From Deltaproteobacteria bacterium (GTDB lineage Bacteria; Myxococcota_A; Polyangia; Haliangiales; Haliangiaceae), in the NCBI GenBank assembly GCA_013812655.1, contig JACCTC010000077.1:1-41583 (forward strand): a DNA stretch of 41,583 nucleotides, given 5' to 3'. The notes below the pieces were generated by a model. It did no database searches, was not told where the DNA came from, and was given only the letters and a program-made list of their open reading frames with translations. Every line of letters begins with the position of its first letter. The first letter of the stretch is position 1. Shown one piece after another: positions 8,528-15,990 of the stretch. The position numbers and the translations under genes are program-made.

Positions 8528-8991
8528 AGCCGCGTGCCCGAGATGGAGCGAGCCAGCGAACGCTGGCGAGCGGGGCCCGTCCGGTCGCGTGGCTCGTCAG
8601 CGTGGCGGCGTGGGTCGCGCTGCTTCTCGTGCCCGCGGCCTGTGGCTCCAGCAAGCCGCCGACCAAGAAGCGGGACGGGGTCACCCAGCCGCGCAACCCG
8701 AACCTCCAGCGTGGCAAGGCGAGCTGGTACGGCGGCAAGCATCACGGTGGACCGACGGCCTCGGGCGAGCGCTACAACAAGCGCGCGATGACGGCCGCCC
8801 ACAAGACGTGGCCGATGGGCACCCGGGTTCGCGTCACGAACCTCAAGAACGGCCGCAGCGTGGTGCTGCGAATCAATGATCGTGGTCCTTACATCAAGGG
8901 CCGGATCATCGATGTGTCCGAGGTCGCCGCCGAGAAGCTCGACATGATCGACGCCGGCGTCGTGCCGTGCACGGTGGAGCGCCTGCGGTGA
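8515..8991 (+). CDS. RlpA-like septal/cell-wall lipoprotein
   Basis: 158 residues. A lipoprotein signal ends at Cys43 (LLLVPAAC) after an unusually long basic N-terminus. The mature part is a double-psi beta-barrel of the RlpA family (about 66-155: GKASWYGGKHHGGPTASGE, MGTRVRVTNLKNGR, INDRGPYIKGRIIDVS). RlpA proteins bind or cleave denuded glycan strands at septa. This one has the barrel with the conserved H and D of the active-site region but no C-terminal SPOR domain. The start overlaps the cytochrome gene by 13 bp, and its stop overlaps the next GTG. The first 21 residues are largely encoded by a dispersed palindromic repeat (8537-8578), so the original start may have been different. Confidence 0.85.
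   Translation: MHPLKPRARDGASQRTLASGARPVAWLVSVAAWVALLLVPAACGSSKPPTKKRDGVTQPRNPNLQRGKASWYGGKHHGGPTASGERYNKRAMTAAHKTWPMGTRVRVTNLKNGRSVVLRINDRGPYIKGRIIDVSEVAAEKLDMIDAGVVPCTVERLR
8537..8578 (+). repeat. Dispersed protein-coding palindromic element, copy 1
   Basis: 42 bp starting cccgagatggagcgagc. It is 38/42 identical to the reverse complement of 21194-21235. It contains a hairpin gccagcgaacgctggc (7-bp arms around AA). It lies 10 bp past the cytochrome stop and inside the RlpA-like reading frame, encoding part of the pre-signal region in a frame different from that used in copy 2. Confidence 0.8.
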
Positions 8992-9947
8992 CCGACGATG
9001 CGGCGGTCGCGCGCGAGCCGCTGATCGTCCTCGAGCGGCTGACGAAGCGGTACGGCACGATCATCGCGCTCGACGGCGTCAACGCGATCGTCGACGGCCA
9101 GGTGATCGGGTTGCTCGGCCCGAACGGCGCCGGCAAGTCGACGCTACTCAAGGCGCTGCTCGGGTTGATCCCGTACCAGGGCCGCGCGCGGGTGCTCGGC
9201 CTCGACGCGGCGGAGCACGGCACCTCGATCCGCGATCGCGTCGGTTACATGCCGGAGCAGGAGGCGTTCCTCGCCGGTATGAACGCGGTCGAGCAGTGCA
9301 CCTATGCCGGCGAGCTCTCGGGGCTGCCGCGCACCGAGGCGATGCAGCGGGCGCACGCCGCGCTCTACTACGCCGGGCTCGAGGAGAAGCGCTACCAGCC
9401 GATCGACGGCTACTCGACGGGGATGAAGCAGCGCGTGAAGCTCGCGCAGGCGCTCGTCCACGACCCCGAGATCCTGTTCCTCGACGAGCCGACGAACGGG
9501 CTCGATCCGCGCTCGCGCGACGAGATGCTCGAGCTGATCACCGAGCTGCCCGGCCGTCGCAACTGCGCGATCGTGCTGTCGACGCACCTCTTGCCCGACG
9601 TCGAGCGGATCTGCGACCAGGCCGTGATCATGCACAAGGGACGGGTACGATTCGTCGGCACGATCGACGAGCTGCGCGGCGCGCGCGGCAGCACCGCCCT
9701 GGCGATCGAGCTCAAGGCCGACGCAGCGCAGCTCGCCGAGGTCCTGACCGCGGCCGGCGCGACGTGCGCCGTCGACTCGGCGGTCACGCTCACCGTGACG
9801 CTGCCCGCCGGATCGACGACCCAGCTCGTGTTCCGGCACGCGCGCGACGCCGGCCTCCAGGTCCGCTCGATCGGCGTCCACCGCCAGACCGTCGAGGCCG
9901 CATTCCTCCGGGTGATCGGCGACGAGTCCGCGCAGGTGGCGCCGTGA
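8988..9947 (+). CDS. ABC transporter ATP-binding protein (ABC-2 type, pair 1)
   Basis: 319 residues from GTG 8988, which overlaps the preceding stop as GTGA and has GGAG upstream; an in-frame ATG at 8967 is less likely. Walker A GPNGAGKST (44-52), signature YSTGMKQRV (142-150), Walker B ILFLDE (162-167) and the H-loop His200 are intact, so it should hydrolyse ATP at the inner membrane. The C-terminal 100 residues are an accessory domain typical of NosF/CcmA-like export ATPases. The permease follows with a GTGA overlap (9944). Substrate unknown. Confidence 0.92.
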   Translation: MTDDAAVAREPLIVLERLTKRYGTIIALDGVNAIVDGQVIGLLGPNGAGKSTLLKALLGLIPYQGRARVLGLDAAEHGTSIRDRVGYMPEQEAFLAGMNAVEQCTYAGELSGLPRTEAMQRAHAALYYAGLEEKRYQPIDGYSTGMKQRVKLAQALVHDPEILFLDEPTNGLDPRSRDEMLELITELPGRRNCAIVLSTHLLPDVERICDQAVIMHKGRVRFVGTIDELRGARGSTALAIELKADAAQLAEVLTAAGATCAVDSAVTLTVTLPAGSTTQLVFRHARDAGLQVRSIGVHRQTVEAAFLRVIGDESAQVAP

Positions 9948-10864
9948 GCGACGCGCCGGTGCCGGCACGGCCTGCGGGAACGATTCACGATCTCGGCTAC
10001 AAGCGGTACGGCGGCGCTCGGCTCGCGGCATCCACCCGCTGGCTCGTGATCATGCGCCAGCAGGTCGCGCACGGCTGGAAGACATGGTGGCGGTTCAAGG
10101 CGGCGCTCGGCCTCGGCGTGATCGTGACGTTCGTGGCCGGTGGCGTGATGTTCCTGCTCCAGGATCGCGCCGTGAAGGGCGTGGTGCTGCCCGAGGGCAT
10201 CGCGGCGACGCTGACCGATGCCACCCTGCCCCGCGCGATGCAGTGGTACAGCCGCGTCGCGTTCCTCGTCAGCTTGACGATCGGTGCGCGTGTGGTCGCC
10301 GGCGACGTCCAGAGCGGTGCGTTCACGTTCTACTTCGCGCGCTCGGTGCGTCCGCGTGACTACGTGCTCGGCAAGCTCGCCGGGATGTGCGCGCTGATCG
10401 CGATGATCTACGTCGGTGGGCCGCTGCTGCTCGCGATCGCGCGGCTCGGGCTCTCGGACTCGACCGACGAGCTGATCGCGATCTTGCCGGTGATCCCGAA
10501 GGCGCTCGCGATGGGCATGCTCGGCACGCTGGCGTTCGCCGCGGTCCCGCTCGGGTTCTCCGCGCTCGTCCACAACCCGCGGTACGCGATGGCGCTGTGG
10601 GCCACCTACTACCTGATCGTCGGCGGCATGGCGTGGGTGCTGTCGCGGATCACGGACAGCGGCATCGCCGCGCTCGATCTGGCCGCCTCGCTCGATCGCA
10701 TCGCCTACTACCTGTTCGACCTGCAGGTCGTGTGGGGCCGCTCGAAGCGGATCGATCCGGCCCTCGCGCTCGGCTCGGTGCTGGCGCATGCGGCGGCGGC
10801 GATCGCGCTCGTCATCTACCAGGTCCGGCGCGCTCATCTGTCGGGGATCGGCGGCGCCTCGTGA
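9944..10864 (+). CDS. ABC-2 type permease (pair 1)
   Basis: 306 residues from GTG 9944 (GTGA overlap). A short cytoplasmic N-terminus (GTIHDLGYKRYGGARLAAST) precedes about six membrane segments. Between them lies the cytoplasmic-loop motif of ABC-2 permeases (ARVVAGDVQSGAFTFYFARSV, split over a loop, followed by RPRDYVLGKLAGM). The N-terminal YKRYGG-type motif is typical of myxobacterial and actinobacterial ABC-2 permeases. It works with the ATPase at 8988. Its stop overlaps the GTG of the next ATPase gene. Confidence 0.85.
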   Translation: MSDAPVPARPAGTIHDLGYKRYGGARLAASTRWLVIMRQQVAHGWKTWWRFKAALGLGVIVTFVAGGVMFLLQDRAVKGVVLPEGIAATLTDATLPRAMQWYSRVAFLVSLTIGARVVAGDVQSGAFTFYFARSVRPRDYVLGKLAGMCALIAMIYVGGPLLLAIARLGLSDSTDELIAILPVIPKALAMGMLGTLAFAAVPLGFSALVHNPRYAMALWATYYLIVGGMAWVLSRITDSGIAALDLAASLDRIAYYLFDLQVVWGRSKRIDPALALGSVLAHAAAAIALVIYQVRRAHLSGIGGAS

Positions 10865-11790
10865 CGGTCGTCGTCGACAACTGCAGCAAGTGGTACGGCC
10901 ACGTGCTCGGCGTGTCCGACGTCAGCTGGCAGCTGCGGGGCGGCATCGTCGGGTTACTCGGGCCGAACGGCGCCGGCAAGTCGACGCTGATCAAGATGAT
11001 GGCCGGCCTCCTGCGGCCCTCGCGCGGCAGCCTGACCGTGTTCGGCAAGAGCCCGTTCCATGACGTCGCGGTGCGGCGGCGGATCGGCTACGCGCCCGAG
11101 CACGAGAAGACGTGGGACGAGCTGACCGCGCTCGAGCTCGTCACCGTGATGGCGCGGCTCGCCGGCGTGGCGCCCCACGACGCGCGGGGAGCAGCCGAGC
11201 GTGCGCTCGCGCAGATGGGCATGACCGACGCGATGCACCGCCGCGTGCGCGGGTTCTCGAAGGGTATGCGGCAGCGCACCAAGCTCGCGACCGCGATCGC
11301 GCACGATCCGGACTTCCTGCTGCTCGACGAGCCGCTGACCGGTGTCGATCCGATCGCGCGCGTCGACATCGTCGAGCGCATCCGCAAGCTCGCGGCCGCC
11401 GGCAAGACCGTCGTGGTGTCGAGCCACGTGCTCTACGAGATCGAGAGCCTGACGTCGGAGATCGTCGTGATCTATCGCGGCCAGGTGCTCGCCGAGGGCA
11501 ACGTCTACGAGATCCGCAAGCTGATCGATCGGCATCCCCACCGGATCCGCGTCGAGTGCGACCGACCGCGCGACATCGCTGCCGAGCTCGCGACCGCCGA
11601 TCACGTGGCACGCATCGTCTTCGAGCGCGGCGGCGTGCTGATCGAGACGCGCGACCCGGACCGCTGCTACGACGCGCTCGCGCAGGTCGTGATCGATCGC
11701 GGGATCGTCGTCTCCGCGCTGAGCTCTCCCGACAACAACCTCGGCGCGGTGTTCGAGTACCTGACGGGCGAGTCGCGAGGTCGCGCGTGA
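10861..11790 (+). CDS. ABC transporter ATP-binding protein (ABC-2 type, pair 2)
   Basis: 309 residues from GTG 10861. Walker A GPNGAGKST (34-42), signature FSKGMRQRT (132-140), Walker B LLLDEP (153-158) and H189 (SSHVL) are present. It is a clear paralogue of the ATPase at 8988 and the arrangement (ATPase then permease) is repeated, so the four genes form either two transporters or one hetero-complex. The signature reads SKGMRQ rather than SGGQ, which is normal for this subfamily. GTGA overlaps at both ends. Confidence 0.92.
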   Translation: MTVVVDNCSKWYGHVLGVSDVSWQLRGGIVGLLGPNGAGKSTLIKMMAGLLRPSRGSLTVFGKSPFHDVAVRRRIGYAPEHEKTWDELTALELVTVMARLAGVAPHDARGAAERALAQMGMTDAMHRRVRGFSKGMRQRTKLATAIAHDPDFLLLDEPLTGVDPIARVDIVERIRKLAAAGKTVVVSSHVLYEIESLTSEIVVIYRGQVLAEGNVYEIRKLIDRHPHRIRVECDRPRDIAAELATADHVARIVFERGGVLIETRDPDRCYDALAQVVIDRGIVVSALSSPDNNLGAVFEYLTGESRGRA

Positions 11791-12491
11791 CCGACCACCG
11801 GGTCCCTGGCTCGCTCGAGACCGTCATGACGATCGCGGCGCTGACGTGGAAGCGGCTCGCGCGCGGTCGCGCTCTGTGGGTCGGCGTGATCATCTCGTCG
11901 CTGCTCGTGCCGTTCGCGAGCGCGGTGCGCTCGAGCGGCAACGCGGGTACCGGCGAGGAGCTGATCATGTTCGCGCTGCTCACGCTCGCGGTGGTGCCGC
12001 CGATGTTCGTGTCGTCGTCGATCGGCGAGGAGATCGAGGAGCGCACGACGACCTATCTGTGGTCGCGTCCGGTGCCGCGGTGGACCGTGCTGGCCGGCAA
12101 GCTCGCCACGCTCGTGCCGGTCACGATCGTGCTCGCCGTCGGGAGCTGGTCGCTCGCGATGCTGGTTGGCCCGCAGCGCCCGCCGTCACCCGAGAGCTGC
12201 CTCGCGCTCGCCGCAGGCGTGACCGCGATCTCGATGATGGCCGCGGGCATCGCGACGCTCGTGCCGAAGCACGGCATGCCGCTCTCGATCTGCTACATGC
12301 TGTTCTTCGATCTGCCGATCGGTGCGATGCCGATCTCGCTCAGCGAGCTCAGCATCACGCACCACGTGTACACGCTGACCGGCATGTTCCGCGATGGCGC
12401 CACCATGCCCCGAAGCCTGCTCGCGCTCGCGATCCTGTGCGCGGTGTGGGGCACGGTCGCGATCTGGCGGATCCGCCGGCTCGAGGTCTGA
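11787..12491 (+). CDS. ABC-2 type permease (pair 2)
   Basis: 234 residues from GTG 11787 (GTGA overlap with the ATPase); an internal ATG at 11826 is the alternative. Six hydrophobic segments are seen. The first follows LTWKRLARGRALWVGVI, and the conserved loop EEIEERTTTYLWSRPVPRW before segment three is the ABC-2 permease hallmark. It is shorter than the pair 1 permease and lacks its N-terminal region. Substrate not predictable. Confidence 0.85.
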   Translation: MTDHRVPGSLETVMTIAALTWKRLARGRALWVGVIISSLLVPFASAVRSSGNAGTGEELIMFALLTLAVVPPMFVSSSIGEEIEERTTTYLWSRPVPRWTVLAGKLATLVPVTIVLAVGSWSLAMLVGPQRPPSPESCLALAAGVTAISMMAAGIATLVPKHGMPLSICYMLFFDLPIGAMPISLSELSITHHVYTLTGMFRDGATMPRSLLALAILCAVWGTVAIWRIRRLEV

Positions 12492-12519
12492 GCCGCGCTA
12501 TGCTCGCCCGCGCAGGGAC

Positions 12520-13128
12520 ATGAAGGCCGCGAAACCGATCCTGTTCTTTGCGGGCCTGCTCGGGTTCGTCGGCCTGTTCCTGCCCCTGTTCGCGGCGGGC
12601 CGCGGGCCGGTCCGGATGACGCTGTCCGCGCGCGATCTGTCGTTCGGCCTCGCCCGCACGCACCAGCTGATCGACGCGCCGATTCCCGGGTTCGTTCAGA
12701 AGCGCATCCCACGCCAGGTCCTCTCGGATCGCGAGGACGTCCGTATGATCGCGCACGCGTCCCGATATGCCGCGCTCGCGTTCGTGCCGGCGACGGTGAT
12801 GCTGCTGCTCGCGATCGCCGCGATGTGGTACGGCCGGTTCGGGCGGCGGATGGCGGGTGCCGCCGTGGTGTGCGGCCTCGCGTCCATCGGCGCGTACTTC
12901 GGCCTACGCTACGGCCTCGCATACGGCGCTGCCGAAGAGCCGGTCCTGCAGCGTGCGGACCTCGCGCTGCGGATCGGCGCGTCGCTGTTGATCGTCGCCG
13001 GTGTCGGCGGCGTGATCGGTGGTGCGATCGGGCTCGTGCGCCCCGAGGTCCCGCGCCGGCGCACGCCGACGCCGCTGCCGATGGCGCCACCACCGCCGCC
13101 CCCGCCAGGCCCCGCGCCGTACGGATAG
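12520..13128 (+). CDS. Four-TM membrane protein with proline-rich tail
   Basis: 202 residues from ATG 12520, with AGGG seven bases upstream. Hydrophobic segments lie at about 7-27, 82-103, 110-127 and 147-168, with a polar loop 28-80 (between TM1 and TM2) facing outward. The C-terminus is cytoplasmic and Pro-rich (RRRTPTPLPMAPPPPPPP). I do not recognise a family. It begins 28 bp after the second permease gene and ends 3 bp before the antiporter gene, so it belongs to the same transcription unit and may be an accessory membrane subunit. Confidence 0.65.
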   Translation: MKAAKPILFFAGLLGFVGLFLPLFAAGRGPVRMTLSARDLSFGLARTHQLIDAPIPGFVQKRIPRQVLSDREDVRMIAHASRYAALAFVPATVMLLLAIAAMWYGRFGRRMAGAAVVCGLASIGAYFGLRYGLAYGAAEEPVLQRADLALRIGASLLIVAGVGGVIGGAIGLVRPEVPRRRTPTPLPMAPPPPPPPGPAPYG

Positions 13129-13131
13129 CGC

Positions 13132-14511
13132 ATGACCTTTCTTGGCTGGATGGCGCTGACGGCGGGCGTGATGCTCTTGATGGCATTGGCGTCGTCGTAC
13201 CTGCGCAACCTGCCGATCTCGACCTCCTCGGTGTACCTCGCGATCGGCATCACGATCGGGCCGGTCGGGTTCGGCCTCGCCAGCTTCGACGTCGTCCGCT
13301 CGGCGTACTACGTCGAGCGGGTAACGGAGCTCGCGGTGATCGTCGCGCTGTTCGTCGGGGGACTGCGCCTGCGGCGGGGCTGGTCCGATCCGGCGTGGCA
13401 TGCCGCGGTCCTGCTCGCCGGACCGGTGATGGTGATCTCGATCGCCGGGATCGCCGCGATCGCACATCTCGCGTTCGGGATGCCGCTCGCGCTGGCGATG
13501 CTACTCGGCGCGATCCTCGCACCCACCGATCCCGTCCTCGCTGGCTCGGTCACCGTCAACGACGCCGCCGATTGTGATCGCATGCGCTACGGGCTTTCCG
13601 GCGAGGCCGGGCTCAACGACGGCACCGCGTTTCCGTTCGTGATGCTCGCGCTGGGCTGGGCCGTGCACGACGGCGCAGGGACCTGGCTCGTCGAGTGGGC
13701 GGCGTACCGGCTGATCTACGCGGTGCTCGTGGCCCTCGTGCTAGGCTACGTGCTGGGCAAGGCGATCGGTCGCCTGGCGATCCGCCTGCGGTCGCGCCAG
13801 CGCGATACGACGGCGCCGAGCGACCTGCTCGCGCTCGCGCTGATCGGCGTCGCGTACGTCGGCGCCGAGCTGATCGGCGCCTGGGGTTTCCTCGCGGTGT
13901 TTGCCGCCGGGGTCGGTCTGCGTGGCGCCGAGCTCCACGCGGTTGCCGAGCATCCGCATCCCGAGGCTCCAGACCTCGCCCACGACGAGCATCCACCGGC
14001 CGAGGCATTGGTGCCGGCGAGCGTCGATACGGCCGAGATGGGCGAGCCGGCGGTCGCGGCGGGCGTGCTGGTGTTCGAGACGCTGTCGTTCGGAGACACC
14101 GTCGAGCGGCTCGTCGAGGTCGCCCTGATCGTGATCGTCGGGATCGCGCTCGTCGACCACTGGGATCCGCGCGCGCTCGCGATCGCCGGCGCGTTGTTCG
14201 TCGTGATCCGGCCCCTCGCCGCGCAGCTCATCCTTCGCGCGACGCCGGCGTCATCGCGCCAGCGCTGGCTCATAGGCTGGTTCGGGATCCGCGGGGTCGG
14301 CAGCCTCTACTACCTCGGCTACGCGCTCGGCCATGGCGTCACCGGCGCCGGGGCAACCGAGCTCGTCGAGCTGACGATCTCGGTGATCGCGATCAGCGTC
14401 GTCGTCCACGGCATCACCACGACACCGCTGATCAGGAGCTACGAACGCATGCTCGAGCGGACCAAACCGGCTGCGGACGCTCAGAGCTCGAGCGTCGCCG
14501 CGAGATCGTAG
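13132..14511 (+). CDS. CPA1-type Na+(K+)/H+ antiporter
   Basis: 459 residues with about 12 membrane segments. The CPA1/NhaP signatures are present: VALFVGGLRLRR, the core LAPTDPVLAGSVTVND (129-144) and SGEAGLNDGTAFPF (156-169) with the ion-binding Asp163, and WFGIRGVGSLYYL near the end. It exchanges cations for protons across the inner membrane. Unusual is a loop at about 269-309 rich in His, Glu and Pro (ELHAVAEHPHPEAPDLAHDE) with five histidines. The last 31 bp overlap rimO on the opposite strand. It starts 3 bp after the preceding gene. Confidence 0.9.
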   Translation: MTFLGWMALTAGVMLLMALASSYLRNLPISTSSVYLAIGITIGPVGFGLASFDVVRSAYYVERVTELAVIVALFVGGLRLRRGWSDPAWHAAVLLAGPVMVISIAGIAAIAHLAFGMPLALAMLLGAILAPTDPVLAGSVTVNDAADCDRMRYGLSGEAGLNDGTAFPFVMLALGWAVHDGAGTWLVEWAAYRLIYAVLVALVLGYVLGKAIGRLAIRLRSRQRDTTAPSDLLALALIGVAYVGAELIGAWGFLAVFAAGVGLRGAELHAVAEHPHPEAPDLAHDEHPPAEALVPASVDTAEMGEPAVAAGVLVFETLSFGDTVERLVEVALIVIVGIALVDHWDPRALAIAGALFVVIRPLAAQLILRATPASSRQRWLIGWFGIRGVGSLYYLGYALGHGVTGAGATELVELTISVIAISVVVHGITTTPLIRSYERMLERTKPAADAQSSSVAARS

Positions 14512-15911
14512 TCGCTCGCCTGGGTCACGCGTGCGCGGACGAGCGAGCCCGCGGGCACCTGACCATCGGCGAGGTACGTGACGCCATCGATGCCAGGCGC
14601 CTGGCCGTACCACCGACCCTCGAGCAGGTACTCGGACTCCGACGACACGCCCTCGACGAGGACCGTGATCTCCTTGCCGACCATCGCCTCGTGACGCGCG
14701 CGGCTGATCTTGCGCTGGATCTCCATCAGCGTCTGCTGGCGCTCTGCCATGACATCGGGATCGACGCGGTTCGGCAGCATCGCGGAGGTCGTGCCGGGCT
14801 CGATCGAGTACGTGAACGCGCCCGCGCGATCGAACCGCGATTCCTCGACGAACGCACACAGCTCGTCGAATTCCTCGGCGGTCTCGCCGGGGTGGCCGAC
14901 GATGAACGTCGTGCGAATGACGACGTCGTCGATCCGCGCGCGCAGCTTCTTGACGAGTTCGCGGGTGACCCGGCTCGAGTGACCGCGACGCATCCGCTTG
15001 AGCATCGGATCGCTGATGTGCTGGAGTGGCACGTCGATGTACTTGACGACCTTCGGCTCGCTCGCGATCGCGTCGATCAGCTCGTCATCGAACGCGCTCG
15101 GGAACGTGTAGTGGAGGCGGATCCATTCGAGCGCGTCGACCTTGCCGAGGCCGCGGAGGAGCTGCGCGAGCGTCTGCCGGGCCTCGGGCGTGGTGCCCTG
15201 GTCCCAGCCGTAGCGCGTGAGGTCCTGCGCGATCAGGTTGACCTCGAGCACGCCTTCGCGAGCCAGCCCGCGCGCCTCGGCAACGATGTCGTCGATCGTG
15301 CGGCTGCGCTGCGGGCCGCGCAGCTTCGGGATGATGCAGAACGAGCACGGGCGGTCGCAGCCCTCGGCGACCTTGACGTACGCGCTGTGACGCGCGCCGA
15401 TTCGCACGCGCGGGGCATCGTGATCGTAGATGTATGCTGGGGTCTCGGAGACCTGAATCACCGGCAGCGCCTTGCGCTTGGCCTTGCCCGACGGCAGCTT
15501 GCCGACCGGTGCAGGCTCGAGCGCCTTGGCGATCGACTGAAAGTCCGCGGAACCGAGGATGTGATCGATCTCGGGGATGTCCTTCGCGAGCTCGCCGGCG
15601 TAGCGCTGCGCGAGACAACCGGTGACGACGAGCTTGCCGCGCGCCGCCTTCTTGTACGTCGCCATCTCGAGGATGGTGTCGACGCTCTCTTCCTTCGCGG
15701 CGTCGATGAATGCGCACGTGTTGACGACGATGACGTCGGCGCCGTCCGGCGAATCGACGAGCGCGTGCCCGGCTGCCTGGACCTGGCCGAGCATCAGCTC
15801 GGTGTCGACCTGGTTCTTTGGACACCCGAGCGACACGAAGTAGATGCGCTGCCCGGGCTGCCCGGGCTGCGCGTCCGGCGCAGCCGCCGCGGGTGTACGT
15901 CGAGTTGCCAT
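14481..15911 (-). CDS. rimO: Ribosomal protein S12 methylthiotransferase RimO
   Basis: 476 residues. UPF0004 domain with Cys30 (FVSLGCPKN), Cys66 (NTCAFI) and Cys99 (TGCLAQRY) for the second Fe-S cluster. The radical SAM motif CDRPCSFC (Cys185/189/192) is followed by IIPKLRGPQRSR, and a TRAM domain lies at the C-terminus. RimO methylthiolates Asp of S12. The sequence follows RimO (GCLAQRY, QDLTRYG) rather than MiaB. A Pro/Gly/Gln-repeat N-terminus (PGQPGQ) precedes the domain. It ends inside the antiporter gene (31-bp antisense overlap). A candidate promoter lies just upstream. Confidence 0.95.
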   Translation of the reverse strand: MATRRTPAAAAPDAQPGQPGQRIYFVSLGCPKNQVDTELMLGQVQAAGHALVDSPDGADVIVVNTCAFIDAAKEESVDTILEMATYKKAARGKLVVTGCLAQRYAGELAKDIPEIDHILGSADFQSIAKALEPAPVGKLPSGKAKRKALPVIQVSETPAYIYDHDAPRVRIGARHSAYVKVAEGCDRPCSFCIIPKLRGPQRSRTIDDIVAEARGLAREGVLEVNLIAQDLTRYGWDQGTTPEARQTLAQLLRGLGKVDALEWIRLHYTFPSAFDDELIDAIASEPKVVKYIDVPLQHISDPMLKRMRRGHSSRVTRELVKKLRARIDDVVIRTTFIVGHPGETAEEFDELCAFVEESRFDRAGAFTYSIEPGTTSAMLPNRVDPDVMAERQQTLMEIQRKISRARHEAMVGKEITVLVEGVSSESEYLLEGRWYGQAPGIDGVTYLADGQVPAGSLVRARVTQASDYDLAATLEL

Positions 15912-15922
15912 GCGAAGCGGGC

Positions 15923-15951
15923 ACTCTGATGTGCTGGCCCTGCCCTGTCAA
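15923..15951 (-). promoter_or_regulatory. Candidate promoter of rimO
   Basis: On the minus strand TTGACA (plus 15946-15951) is followed after 17 bp by CAGAGT (15923-15928). Only three of six -10 bases match, but the -35 and its flank (TTGACAGGG) are identical to those of the rpsP promoter. The leader would be very short (about 5-10 nt). Confidence 0.4.
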
Positions 15952-15990
15952 TCTCTAGGTTTCGGTAGCGGATCCAGCGACTTCGGCGCG

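Noticed and set aside
11797..11825. A possible third copy of the palindromic element (gagcgagccag next to ggacccgg on the minus strand)
   Set aside because: Only two short blocks match and the hairpin is missing. It could be a deleted copy but chance is too likely in this base composition.
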